NCBI GenBank assembly: GCA_910578095.1
Contig: CAJTOZ010000030.1
Location: 1 to 29,839, forward strand
Length of the DNA: 29,839 bases
From: an uncultured Muribaculaceae bacterium
GTDB taxonomy: Bacteria; Bacteroidota; Bacteroidia; Bacteroidales; Muribaculaceae
Direction: 5' to 3'
Shown: positions 1 to 8,242 of the stretch, piece by piece
Numbering within the stretch: position 1 is the first letter of the stretch
How the letters are laid out: every line of letters begins with the position of its first letter
Translations under genes and position numbers: made by a program
Notes under the pieces: generated by a model
The model's database searches: none
Seen by the model: only the letters and a program-made list of their open reading frames with translations
What the model was told of the DNA's origin: nothing

Positions 1-1
1 C

Positions 2-370
2 AACTACGAGCTCACACAGGCCATGATGCAGATCATCCGCGGCGGCGGCTTCACCACCGGCGGCACCAACTTCGACGCCAAGACCCGTCGCAACAGCACC
101 GACCTGGAAGACATCTTCATCGCCCACATCGCCGGCATGGATGCCATGGCCCGCGCCCTTCTGAGCGCCGCCGACGTGCTTGAGAAATCGCCCTACAAGA
201 AGATGCTCGCCGACCGCTACTCGAGCTTCGACAGCGGCAAGGGCAAGGAATTCGAGGAAGGCAAGCTGAGCCTCGAGCAGCTGGCCGACTACGGCCGCAG
301 CCACGGCGAGCCCGCTGCCACCTCCGGTAAGCAGGAGCTCTACGAGGCCATCGTCAACATGTACGCCTGA
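2..370 (+). CDS. xylA: Xylose isomerase, C-terminal part (5' truncated)
   Basis: The frame is open from base 2 and ends in TGA at 368-370, giving about 122 residues of the C-terminus. It reads NYELTQAMMQIIRGGGFTTG, then GGTNFDAKTRRNSTDLEDIF and HIAGMDAMARALL, which I recognise as the end of class II xylose isomerase. The GGxNFDAKxRRxS segment carries late metal-site and helix residues of the family. The enzyme interconverts D-xylose and D-xylulose in the cytoplasm. It is followed by a strong terminator hairpin and then a xylose-type symporter, the usual Bacteroides pairing. The ATG at 23 is internal, not the start. Confident in identity; the N-terminal two thirds lie outside the window. Confidence 0.95.
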   Translation, partial: NYELTQAMMQIIRGGGFTTGGTNFDAKTRRNSTDLEDIFIAHIAGMDAMARALLSAADVLEKSPYKKMLADRYSSFDSGKGKEFEEGKLSLEQLADYGRSHGEPAATSGKQELYEAIVNMYA

Positions 371-389
371 TCCCTCCCCGAAACTCAAC

Positions 390-427
390 AATGTGGGGAC
401 GCACACCCCGGTGCGTCCCCACATTTT
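390..427 (+). terminator. Intrinsic terminator after xylA
   Basis: A perfect 15-bp stem pairs 390-404 with 411-425 around a 6-base loop, and the 3' arm runs into TTTT at 424-427. It lies 20 bases after the xylA stop. It may end most xylA transcripts or set the xylA:xylE ratio, because no clear promoter is visible before xylE. Confidence 0.85.
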
Positions 428-463
428 CATAATTCCCAAAACTTCCTACTTAAACTGATATCA

Positions 464-1942
464 ATGAAAGACCAGCAAGGCTCTCGCCTCTATCTCTTTT
501 CCATCGTGCTCGTGGCAGTGATGGGCGGTCTGCTCTTCGGCTACGACACCGCTGTGATCTCCGGTGCCGAGAAAGGACTGCAGGCATTCTTCATGAACGC
601 GCAGGACTTTGTCTACACCGACGGTTTTCATGGCGTCACATGCTCCAGCGCCCTCATCGGCTGCATTATCGGCAGCGCGCTGTCGGGTTTCTTCGCCACC
701 CGCTTCGGCCGCAAGCGCTCGCTGTTTCTTGCGGGCGTGATGTTCTTCCTCAGCGCCCTCGGCTCGTATTACCCCGAATTCATGTTCTATGAGTACGGCA
801 CCCCCACAATGTCGCTGCTGTGGGCTTTCAACGCCTACCGCATACTCGGCGGCATAGGTGTGGGCCTGGCATCGGCCATCTGCCCGATGTACATAGCCGA
901 GGTGGCTCCCAGCAACATGCGCGGCACGCTTGTGTCGTGGAACCAGTTTGCCATCATATTCGGCCAGCTCGTGGTTTACTTCGTCAACTTCCTTATCCTC
1001 GGCGAACACACCAACCCTATCATTGAAAAAATCGGCGAGGGTGTCTACGCCGTAAGTGCCGACTCCGATCCCTGGACCATCGCCACCGGTTGGCGCTACA
1101 TGTTCGGCTCTGAGGCTTTCGTGGCCGGTCTGTTCACGGTGCTTGTGTGCTTCGTGCCCGAGTCGCCCCGTTATCTTGCCCTCGTGGGCAAGGATTCGCA
1201 GGCTCTTAAGGTGCTGTCGCGCATCAATGGCTCCAAGGCAGCCGCCCATATCCTCGCCGAGATCAAGACCACTGTGGAGGTACGTTCCGAGCGCCTGTTC
1301 AGCTTCGGTGTCATGTGCATCTTCGTGGGTGTGATGCTGAGCGTGTTCCAGCAGGCCGTAGGTATCAACGCCGTGCTCTACTATGCTCCGCGCATCTTCG
1401 AGAGCATGAACATGGGCGACCCGATGATGCAGACTGTCATCATGGGCATTGTCAACATCGCCTTCACCCTCGTGGCCGTATTCTCCGTCGATCGCTGGGG
1501 CCGCAAGCCTCTTCTCATCTGGGGTTCCATAGGCATGGCCATCGGTGCGGCCGGCGTGGCTCTCAGCAATGTGGTGGAAGTGGCTCCCATTGTGCCCGTT
1601 GTGAGCATCATGGTGTACAGCGCCAGCTTCATGTTCTCCTGGGGCCCCATCTGCTGGGTGCTCATCGCCGAGATATTCCCCAACAGCATCCGTGGCGCCG
1701 CCGTGGCCGTGGCCGTGGCTTTCCAGTGGATTTTCAATTTCATAGTGAGCTCCACCTTCGTGCCCATGTACAATATCGAGCTCGGCTCGATGGGCGTGCG
1801 TTTCGGCCACATGTTTGTATATGCACTTTATGGCGTCATCTGCATTGTGGCTGCGGTGTTTGTCTATAAGCTCGTGCCCGAGACCAAGGGCAAGACCCTC
1901 GAGGATATGACCGCCTTCTGGCACAACCGCAAGAACAAGTGA
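464..1942 (+). CDS. xylE: D-xylose/H+ symporter, MFS sugar porter family
   Basis: A 492-residue protein with about 12 hydrophobic segments, the usual size for the sugar porter family. Diagnostic motifs in order: GGLLFGYDTAVISG in TM1 (residues 21-34, with the proton-coupling Asp of XylE at 28), RFGRKRS after TM2, PESPRYL at the end of the N-half, QQAVGINAVLYYAP in TM7 (about residue 295), DRWGRKPLL, and the C-terminal PETKGKTLEDM. The QQxxGxNxxxYY motif lines the sugar site. It sits in the inner membrane and would import xylose for the adjacent isomerase. The ATG at 464 places TM1 correctly. Substrate is inferred from the match to E. coli XylE and from context; other hexose or pentose porters share these motifs. 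Confidence 0.93.
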   Translation: MKDQQGSRLYLFSIVLVAVMGGLLFGYDTAVISGAEKGLQAFFMNAQDFVYTDGFHGVTCSSALIGCIIGSALSGFFATRFGRKRSLFLAGVMFFLSALGSYYPEFMFYEYGTPTMSLLWAFNAYRILGGIGVGLASAICPMYIAEVAPSNMRGTLVSWNQFAIIFGQLVVYFVNFLILGEHTNPIIEKIGEGVYAVSADSDPWTIATGWRYMFGSEAFVAGLFTVLVCFVPESPRYLALVGKDSQALKVLSRINGSKAAAHILAEIKTTVEVRSERLFSFGVMCIFVGVMLSVFQQAVGINAVLYYAPRIFESMNMGDPMMQTVIMGIVNIAFTLVAVFSVDRWGRKPLLIWGSIGMAIGAAGVALSNVVEVAPIVPVVSIMVYSASFMFSWGPICWVLIAEIFPNSIRGAAVAVAVAFQWIFNFIVSSTFVPMYNIELGSMGVRFGHMFVYALYGVICIVAAVFVYKLVPETKGKTLEDMTAFWHNRKNK

Positions 1943-1971
1943 TTCACGCGTAGGACACTTATCTCTATCAC

Positions 1972-2005
1972 AAAAAAAAGACAGCCGCCGGCTGTCTTTT
2001 TTTTT
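1972..2005. terminator. Bidirectional terminator between xylE and the lipoprotein gene
   Basis: Stem GACAGCC/GGCTGTC (1980-1986 with 1990-1996) with a 3-base loop, flanked by A8 (1972-1979) and T9 (1997-2005). The A and T runs extend the stem and give a U-tract on either strand. It separates the convergent xylE and reverse-strand lipoprotein genes. Confidence 0.88.
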
Positions 2006-2024
2006 GTGTGTTATGCCATCCCGG

Positions 2025-4274
2025 TCAGCGCCGGACGGTGTGTTCGGGATTCTTCTCGCCGATGTGCCAGTTGCCGTGCTGGCGGGAGTCCTTTATCCAT
2101 TCGCGGAACTGCGGATAGGCGTATTCGATGGAGCGGCGCTCACGCGCCCATTCCCATAGGCGAGAGCGCGAGCTGCCCGAGGCCAGCTGCGGTATGAGGA
2201 ACATCTGCGGGGCCGCGCCGGTGTAGGCCGGAGGCGCGATATCGTCGGTGCTGCCGTCGTTGCGCTTCACGCGCACATGGAAGCCTCCCATGTTGGTTTT
2301 GAGCTGCGTGGCTCCCAGATTCTCCCCGTTGCTGTCGTGAAACAGCGGCGAGAGTGTGAAATCCTCATCCACCGGCACGTCATATATGCGAGAGCTGTGG
2401 GTGAGTGTCGTGGTGTTGATTATTGTCGTGTGGTCATACTCATCGAAGAGCATGTGCCATTCCACATCGCCCACCACGCGCTCCACACCGTCGGGCCCTG
2501 TGTGGCACAGATACACCGGCAGCGTGCCTCCGGCGGCAAGGGGAGTGACCGATGCCACGCGGCTTCCGCTTACGTGGCGCACCGAAAACACCACATCGTT
2601 GAAATCGAAATCCTCCGTAGCCCCGAGATCCTCGCAGGCCACTATCCATTCGATAGCCTCGCCGGGATCCTGGTCCGTGACGTCCACTTCGCCGTCGATA
2701 AAGAACATCATGTCGTTGAGATCGAGGTCGGAGCCGCCAGAGCCGTTGCCTCCCCAGTCCTCGAAGCCGAGCACATGGTAGGTTTTGCCGTTGGGAGCCA
2801 TATAGCGGTAGGTGGCGGCGTGCACCGCATTCGTGTTTGTGCCGCCGGCCGACATCATGTCGCGGTTGAGGCGCGATTCGGAATAGTAGCGCGTATAGCC
2901 GTCGGACACCGGCAGCCCTGTGGCCGGGTCGATGGGACACGACACCACATCGACATCATTTTTGCCGGGAGCCTTGTCCTCGGTGCGTATGTAAAGGCCG
3001 AAGCGGGTGCCGGGGAGTATGTCCACGCGTATGCCACGGCTCTGCCATTTCAGCGGAAATTTGAATCCGCGTGCGGCCATCTGCTCCTCGCTGAGCCCCT
3101 GCTTAAGATATTTTATGTACGTGTCATAATCGGGATAGCTGCAGAACGACTGTCCGGGATACACCCACTGCGTATCGTCCACAAACGCTGCCGAAGCCGT
3201 GGTGTGGGCTGCGGTGACTATCACATTCGTGCGCCATCCGTCGCTGTGGTCGAGCCGGTAGCGGATGTCGTCGACGCGTATCTGCTTTCTGGCCTCCTCC
3301 GGCAGCCCGGCCGGAATGAACGAGAAATCAAAGGCCCACGCCAGTGTCGCCGGGTCGGCATGGCGCGTCACAAATTCTTTCTCGAACGCTGCCCAGTCGG
3401 CCTCGTCGAATTCCGAGAAATCCCGGCGTCCCTCCACCCATTGGGGAGCTGTGTCGCCGTACACCACATACGTGGACGTGGCGTTGTTCCAGCGGGCCTC
3501 CACGGCACCGATGGCAGCGTCGGCAGGCTGGTAGAGAATATTGCCGGGAGTATTGTCGATAGGGGATATTTTGTTGGTGTAGAACGGCACATACACTATC
3601 TCCTCGGCTGCCGTACCCTCATTGTTGATGTAGTAGATGCCGAGAGTGTTGAACATGCGTGTGTTCCAGAACACCGGGTATATCGTGAACGGACCCTTTG
3701 AAACGTATGAAAAGTTCTGCACCACTTTCCCGACATTGTTCTGTCCTTCGGGCAGATAGAGGCCGAAGGAGCGGATAGCCTCGTCGGAAAGAGTGATGTA
3801 GGGGTCGCGCGACACTTTCACTATATCGTTAGGATCCGTTTTCTCATCCCATATCGCGCGGGACGCTACGCTGAGATTCACATGTTGGCCGGGCTTTGCC
3901 ATCACACGGTTGCGGCCGTCGCTCACGCTGAGGCTGTCGCATCCTTCCGGCATGTCGAAGCTGAGGGTGCGCGTGCCCTCCACATTATCGTATCTGGCCA
4001 GCAGATAGCGCTCGCCGTCTATGATACCGCTGACAGTGACTGTGGCAGGCGCGGCGCCGGCGCTCACCTGTATGGTGGAGCGCTGTGCGCCGTTCCAGCT
4101 ATGGGTGCGGTCCACCGTGCCGAAGCGTTTCACAAATTCCCGCGTGTATATCTCTTCCAGAGGGAGCGGCGGCACCTCGTCGGTGCAGCTTGTGGCTGCT
4201 ATGCAGCCCGTCAGCAGAACGATGGCGAGCCGCGTCATTATATCGGCTTTCAAACAGCCTATAAACTTGTTCAT
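2025..4274 (-). CDS. LruC/DUF4842-like surface lipoprotein
   Basis: A 749-residue exported protein. Its N-terminus holds a hydrophobic run ending in LLTGC, a plausible lipobox; a second Cys follows in AATSC. The ATG at 4274 gives 12 residues before MTRLAIVL; an internal ATG at 4238 gives a more standard signal peptide and may be the true start. Two Asp/Asn-rich motifs near the C-terminus, GGSDLDLNDMMFFIDG (about residues 513-530) and DFDFNDVVFSV (about 553-565), resemble the DxDxND motifs of LruC/DUF4842 and DUF4114 proteins, which often look Ca-binding. The role is unknown; a cell-surface location is inferred from the lipobox. It is a lone gene, convergent with xylE and divergent from aroE. 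Confidence 0.75.
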   Translation of the reverse strand: MNKFIGCLKADIMTRLAIVLLTGCIAATSCTDEVPPLPLEEIYTREFVKRFGTVDRTHSWNGAQRSTIQVSAGAAPATVTVSGIIDGERYLLARYDNVEGTRTLSFDMPEGCDSLSVSDGRNRVMAKPGQHVNLSVASRAIWDEKTDPNDIVKVSRDPYITLSDEAIRSFGLYLPEGQNNVGKVVQNFSYVSKGPFTIYPVFWNTRMFNTLGIYYINNEGTAAEEIVYVPFYTNKISPIDNTPGNILYQPADAAIGAVEARWNNATSTYVVYGDTAPQWVEGRRDFSEFDEADWAAFEKEFVTRHADPATLAWAFDFSFIPAGLPEEARKQIRVDDIRYRLDHSDGWRTNVIVTAAHTTASAAFVDDTQWVYPGQSFCSYPDYDTYIKYLKQGLSEEQMAARGFKFPLKWQSRGIRVDILPGTRFGLYIRTEDKAPGKNDVDVVSCPIDPATGLPVSDGYTRYYSESRLNRDMMSAGGTNTNAVHAATYRYMAPNGKTYHVLGFEDWGGNGSGGSDLDLNDMMFFIDGEVDVTDQDPGEAIEWIVACEDLGATEDFDFNDVVFSVRHVSGSRVASVTPLAAGGTLPVYLCHTGPDGVERVVGDVEWHMLFDEYDHTTIINTTTLTHSSRIYDVPVDEDFTLSPLFHDSNGENLGATQLKTNMGGFHVRVKRNDGSTDDIAPPAYTGAAPQMFLIPQLASGSSRSRLWEWARERRSIEYAYPQFREWIKDSRQHGNWHIGEKNPEHTVRR

Positions 4275-4307
4275 TGGTTATATGTGCGTGTGTTTTTTAT
4301 GTGGCTG

Positions 4308-4315
4308 CAAAAATA
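4308..4315 (-). promoter_or_regulatory. Putative -7 box for the LruC-like gene
   Basis: On the minus strand this reads TATTTTTG, matching the Bacteroidetes TAnnTTTG -7 box, 34 bases before the 4274 start. No clear TTG -33 box lies at the right distance, so the call rests on one box. The whole 4275-4488 stretch between the divergent genes is gene-free and holds only this and the aroE-side box. Confidence 0.4.
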
Positions 4316-4472
4316 ATATCCCGGAGCCTCTGTCCGCCACTGGTGTGCGTTAAAGAATTACAACGTAATGTATTATTGGGCAACACTAACATCCTTTATG
4401 CAAATATTGTTGAAAAGGAGTGAATAATTCAATTTATTCTGCCCGGAGGTGTGATGCCGCGGAAAAAAACGC

Positions 4473-4480
4473 TAACTTTG
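4473..4480 (+). promoter_or_regulatory. Putative -7 box just ahead of aroE
   Basis: TAACTTTG fits TAnnTTTG and ends 8 bases before the ATG at 4489. If used, transcription would begin nearly at the start codon, giving a leaderless or near-leaderless message and excluding the upstream GTG at 4420. No convincing -33 box is seen. Confidence 0.4.
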
Positions 4481-4488
4481 CAGTCGCT

Positions 4489-5244
4489 ATGGCAAGACGA
4501 CAGACATACGGGCTGCTCGGCCGCGTGCTGGGCCATTCGTTCTCGCAGGCGTATTTTACCGACAAATTCGCCCGCGACGGCGTCGATGCGGAATATCTCA
4601 ATCTGGAGCTCCCGGATATAAGCGGGCTCGGCGCCCTGCTTGCCGCCCATCCGTCGTTGCGTGGTTTCAATGTCACCATCCCCTACAAACAGGCCGTGAT
4701 GCCGTTGCTGCACAGCCTCGATGCTTCTGCTGTCGAGGTGGGGGCCGTCAATGTGGTGAGTGTGCTCCCCGACGGTTCGCTGCGAGGCTACAACACCGAT
4801 GCTTCCGCGTTTGCCTGCTCGCTCGGCCACCTTCTTGAAGGGCGCGCCATGCCGTCCCGCGCGCTCGTGCTCGGCACCGGCGGCGCATCCCTGGCCGTCA
4901 ACGCCGCGCTCCGCCGCATGGGTGTGGAGCCCTGCGCCGTGAGCCGCACGGCATCGGCCGGACGCCTCAACTACGACGACCTCACACCTGAGATAGTGCG
5001 CGCTGCCACGCTCATAGTGAACACCACGCCGCTGGGCATGTGGCCCGACACCGGCTCTGCGCCGCAGTTGCCCTACGACGCCATCACCCCGGCCCATGCG
5101 TGTTTCGATCTCGTGTACAATCCCGATCCCACGCTTTTCATGCGTCAGTGCGCCGCGCGCGGCGCGGCGGTGGCATCGGGGCTCGAGATGCTGCATCTGC
5201 AGGCCGAGGCATCGTGGGCCATCTGGCAGAATGCCGACAGATAG
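4489..5244 (+). CDS. aroE: Shikimate dehydrogenase
   Basis: A 251-residue protein reducing 3-dehydroshikimate to shikimate with NADPH in the aromatic amino acid pathway. The N-terminal substrate domain shows GHSFSQAYF (the SxS shikimate-binding signature), FNVTIPYKQ with the catalytic Lys, and GAVNVV; NTDA follows. The Rossmann part has VLGTGGASLAV, then NTTPLGM and the late GLEMLHLQA segment. I chose the ATG at 4489 because it starts just before the conserved YGLLGRVLGHS strand. The frame stays open back to a GTG at 4420, but those residues look unlike the family. The next gene starts 23 bases downstream, so co-transcription is likely. Confidence 0.93.
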   Translation: MARRQTYGLLGRVLGHSFSQAYFTDKFARDGVDAEYLNLELPDISGLGALLAAHPSLRGFNVTIPYKQAVMPLLHSLDASAVEVGAVNVVSVLPDGSLRGYNTDASAFACSLGHLLEGRAMPSRALVLGTGGASLAVNAALRRMGVEPCAVSRTASAGRLNYDDLTPEIVRAATLIVNTTPLGMWPDTGSAPQLPYDAITPAHACFDLVYNPDPTLFMRQCAARGAAVASGLEMLHLQAEASWAIWQNADR

Positions 5245-5267
5245 AAAACCATACATATTCAAGATAC

Positions 5268-6206
5268 ATGAACAAGATTATCTACATCGCGATCATCATC
5301 CTCATCCTTGTGCCATTCGACATCTGGAATCTGCCCGTGGTGACCGCGCCGGTGGCTCTGCTTGCCGGATTGATTTTTGCCTTCACATGCAAAAATCCCT
5401 ATCCCAAGTTCAATAAAAAGTGTTCCAAGTATCTCCTGCAGGTGGCCGTGGTGTGCCTCGGCTTCGGCATGAATCTGCAGGAGTCGCTGCGCAGCGGAGC
5501 CGACGGTATGCTCTTCACTGTGGTGAGCGTGGTATCCGTAATGGCTCTTGGTGTGCTTCTGGGCTATAGCCTGCACATCAACCGCAAGACATCCTATCTC
5601 ATAAGCAGTGGCACGGCCATCTGCGGCGGCAGCGCCATAGCCGCTGTGGGACCGGTGCTCAAGGCCGATGAAAACGAGATGGCCGTGAGCCTCGGCGTCA
5701 TCTTCATTCTCAACGCCGTGGCGCTGTTCATATTCCCGCCGCTCGGCCACATGCTCGACATGAGCCAGGCACAGTTCGGCACATGGGCCGCCATCGCCAT
5801 CCACGACACATCCAGTGTGGTGGGAGCCGGCGAGGTGTACGGCGAGCAGGCCCTGCAGATGGCCACACTCATCAAGCTCACACGCGCCCTCTGGATAATA
5901 CCGCTGGCTGTGGTGACGATGTTTATCTTCCGCGATGGCTCGGGCAAGGTGTCCATACCCTGGTTCATCTTCCTCTTTATCCTGGCCATGGTGGCCAACA
6001 CCTATCTGCCGCTGCCCGAATGGCTCACCGCCGCGTTGGTGTGGGTGGCGCGCCGTGGCATGGTTGTGACGCTGTTCCTTATAGGCGCGTCGCTCTCTCT
6101 GGCCACCGTCAAGCAGGTGGGCGTGAAGCCGCTGCTGCTCGCTCTCGCGCTCTGGGTGGTCATCAGTGTAAGCTCTCTGTTTGTGGTGCTGCACACTATC
6201 GACTGA
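5268..6206 (+). CDS. YeiH/UPF0324 family membrane protein (putative sulfate exporter family)
   Basis: A 312-residue, highly hydrophobic protein with about ten membrane segments. Recognisable UPF0324 (YeiH) features are VCLGFGMNL, SGTAICGGSAIAAVGPVL (about residues 109-126), IHDTSSVVGAGEVYG and TLIKLTRALWI. Family size is usually 310-350 residues. Members are annotated as putative sulfate exporters, but the substrate is not established for most, so I would not assign one. The ATG at 5268 begins directly with the first membrane segment; the open frame continues upstream inside aroE but that part is aroE's shadow. The next gene begins 11 bases after the stop. Confidence 0.88.
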   Translation: MNKIIYIAIIILILVPFDIWNLPVVTAPVALLAGLIFAFTCKNPYPKFNKKCSKYLLQVAVVCLGFGMNLQESLRSGADGMLFTVVSVVSVMALGVLLGYSLHINRKTSYLISSGTAICGGSAIAAVGPVLKADENEMAVSLGVIFILNAVALFIFPPLGHMLDMSQAQFGTWAAIAIHDTSSVVGAGEVYGEQALQMATLIKLTRALWIIPLAVVTMFIFRDGSGKVSIPWFIFLFILAMVANTYLPLPEWLTAALVWVARRGMVVTLFLIGASLSLATVKQVGVKPLLLALALWVVISVSSLFVVLHTID

Positions 6207-6217
6207 CGCCAGTAGCC

Positions 6218-7354
6218 GTGGAGGCTCCCTACAGCCGCATTCCGGCGCTTCCCGCCGCCCTCGGGCTTGCCGCAGGCATCGCAGCCTCGGCAGCCGGGGC
6301 GGCGGTGTGGTGTATGGTGGGGTGTGCTGTGTCCGCGGTAGCCTTGTGGCTATGGCGCCCGGCACGATTCTTTGCTGCAGCGCCCGCTGCGGCGCTCCTC
6401 GGCATTGCCTTGGCCTCGGCTGCTCCTGCCGTGGCTAACGGCGCGCCTTCGGCCCCGGCGGTACGCAGCGCGATAGTGCGCACGGTCTATGCCTCCCCTC
6501 TCAGTGGCGAGGCTGCCGCCTTTGTAGCCACCACCTTCGTGGCCGACAGCGGGATGCTGCCGCAGGCTCTGCGCGACGATTTTCGCGGGTCGGGCATCGC
6601 CCATCTCCTGGCACTCAGTGGTTTTCATGTGGGCATAGTGGCCATGATAGCCTTGTGGCTCACGCGCCCTATGCTTGTGGCCGGCCGTGCTGCGCGGTTG
6701 CGCGGAGCGGTGGTGCTTGCCGCTGTATGGGGTTTTGCCGCTTTGGGTGGCATGTCGGCATCGGTGGTGCGCGCCTCCGTGATGCTCACCCTCCTCATGT
6801 GCGCGAGGCTGGCGGGTAGGGCATCTTCGCCGCTCAATGCTCTGGCCGTCGCGGCCATCGTGATACTGTCCTGGCGTCCCGCCGAGCTGTTCGGTGCCGG
6901 CTTTCAGTTGTCGTTTATGGCTGTGATTGGCATTCTTGCGTTTGCCAACGTGCTGAACCCATTCCGGCCCGATGCGCATCCGCGGCTCCACCGCATTGCA
7001 GCGGCAATGGCGGTGCCGGTAGGTGCCACGCTGGCTACATTGCCTGTGGTGGCTGCCACCTTCGGCACAGTGCCGCTGATGTTTCTTCCGGCCAACGTGA
7101 TTGCCGGGATATTGTTTGTGCCGTTTTATGTGCTTGCGCTCGCCATGCTTCTGTTGGCGGGTGCGGGACTGCCGTGCGGCCTGCTTGCCGCTGCCGTCGA
7201 CGCCATCTATGCCGTCATGGCCGCCGCTGCGAGGCTCATGTACGCTCCGGTGGAGCTGTCGCTTTATCCGGCGGCGCTTGTGGCTCTCTATATTGCCATT
7301 GCGCTCCTATGGGTGTATCTCTACAGAAAGAAAGCCCGGGAGCAGGCGTATTGA
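6218..7354 (+). CDS. Short ComEC/Rec2-family membrane protein
   Basis: About 378 residues from a GTG at 6218; there is no in-frame ATG near the expected N-terminus. YSRIPALPAALGLAAGI matches the usual ComEC beginning, and HLLALSGFHVGIVAMI is the hallmark of the competence membrane domain. FGAGFQLSFMAVIGIL and the later LPVVAATFGTVPL, with LPANVIAGILFVPFYVLAL, are also typical. ComEC forms the inner-membrane channel for single-stranded DNA during uptake. Full proteins are usually about 650-750 residues; this one ends after the membrane core and lacks most of the N-terminal OB-like region and the C-terminal metallo-beta-lactamase domain. It could be a minimal family member rather than a working DNA channel. 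Confidence 0.82.
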   Translation: MEAPYSRIPALPAALGLAAGIAASAAGAAVWCMVGCAVSAVALWLWRPARFFAAAPAAALLGIALASAAPAVANGAPSAPAVRSAIVRTVYASPLSGEAAAFVATTFVADSGMLPQALRDDFRGSGIAHLLALSGFHVGIVAMIALWLTRPMLVAGRAARLRGAVVLAAVWGFAALGGMSASVVRASVMLTLLMCARLAGRASSPLNALAVAAIVILSWRPAELFGAGFQLSFMAVIGILAFANVLNPFRPDAHPRLHRIAAAMAVPVGATLATLPVVAATFGTVPLMFLPANVIAGILFVPFYVLALAMLLLAGAGLPCGLLAAAVDAIYAVMAAAARLMYAPVELSLYPAALVALYIAIALLWVYLYRKKAREQAY

Positions 7355-7382
7355 CAATGAGGTTCTTCTCTAAATTTTAAAC

Positions 7383-7428
7383 ACAGCAACGCCGCACCCT
7401 ATAGCGAGGGATGCGGCGTTGCTGTTTT
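7383..7428. terminator. Terminator between convergent comEC-like and lipoprotein genes
   Basis: A perfect 14-bp stem pairs 7383-7396 with 7412-7425, with an inner CCCT/AGGG pairing around a small loop. TTTT lies at 7425-7428 on the + strand. The minus strand has only a short T-run in GTGTTT after the stem, so it may work less well that way. Confidence 0.82.
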
Positions 7429-7440
7429 GTGTCGCTCAGC

Positions 7441-8211
7441 TTATTTCTTGCTGTGCTTGGCGTAGCTGGAGGCGAGGCGCGTGTGATAGCCGCGTGCGGC
7501 GTAGCTCGGGCCGTTGTATCCGCGCGCAAATGTGCGCCAGTCTTTTTTACGTAGCGCCGGCAGGAGCCCGGCGTTGCGGATGAATCGGGCGAAAAGATCA
7601 AGCTGGTCGCGCTCGGAGCGGCTCATCAGCCGCACGAAATCGCTGTGCGACGATGTGCCGCAGCGTGCATAGTTGAAGCCTCCGATCTGAAACATGCCCC
7701 AGAACGTTCCCTCGATGGCCGAGATACTGTCGATAGCCATGGCAGCGTCCAGGCGCGCCTGCTGCGCAGCCTGCTGGGAGCCGTAGCGGGCAGTATTGGG
7801 GCGGTTGAAGATCACGGAGTGGGAACCTGCATATTTCTTGAGGTTGATGCCACGGCGCGCGGCGCGGGCGCGATACACGCCGAGATCGAAATTGATCAGC
7901 GGCTTGCCCTCGGTCCAGAAGCCTTCGTGGGTGCGTCCGGCCTCAATTTCGGTCACAGCCTTGATGGCTGCCACCTCCACGCCGAGTTCCGACGCTACCT
8001 CTTCGAAATCGCGCTCGGTCAGACGCCCGTGGCGCAGGCTCTCGTCGGGCGGCAGAAAGCTTACGGCCACAGTGTCGCCGTCCACCACCACGTAGTTGTG
8101 GCCTATGGCGTCGGGCTGAAAAAGCGGTGGCTCCGACGCACGCAATGAAGCGCAGCCCTGCAGGAGCAGGACTGCGCTTATGGCGGATGCGTAAGTGAAA
8201 TGTGTCATCAT
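7441..8211 (-). CDS. N-acetylmuramidase-like (DUF3380-type) lipoprotein
   Basis: A 256-residue protein starting MMTHFTYASAISAVLLLQGC: a signal peptide ending in LQGC, a good lipobox. The mature part contains VAAIKAVTEIEAGR with a candidate catalytic Glu (about residues 85-88), GKPLINFDLGVYR and later EGTFWGMFQIGGFNYARCG and FARGYNGPSYA. This order (E-rich helix, F-D/E strand, WGxFQIxG, YNG) fits the N-acetylmuramidase domain found in phage endolysins and bacterial cell-wall hydrolases. It would cleave glycan from the envelope side. The open frame extends to 8448 but the earlier part is a shadow of pepD; the tandem ATGs at 8211/8208 give the signal peptide. It lies 31 bases after pepD, likely in one operon. 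Confidence 0.78.
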   Translation of the reverse strand: MMTHFTYASAISAVLLLQGCASLRASEPPLFQPDAIGHNYVVVDGDTVAVSFLPPDESLRHGRLTERDFEEVASELGVEVAAIKAVTEIEAGRTHEGFWTEGKPLINFDLGVYRARAARRGINLKKYAGSHSVIFNRPNTARYGSQQAAQQARLDAAMAIDSISAIEGTFWGMFQIGGFNYARCGTSSHSDFVRLMSRSERDQLDLFARFIRNAGLLPALRKKDWRTFARGYNGPSYAARGYHTRLASSYAKHSKK

Positions 8212-8242
8212 AGGGAGAGAGGCTGGTGATGCGGCGGGCCGC

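Noticed and set aside
461..1924. 487-codon open frame on the minus strand opposite xylE
   Set aside because: Its translation is extremely rich in His, Ala and Glu, the signature of reading a GC-rich gene backwards, and it lies fully opposite a well-supported transporter. The long frames opposite pepD (8480-9739), the YeiH-like gene (5259-6365) and the LruC-like gene (2277-3701) were rejected for the same reason.
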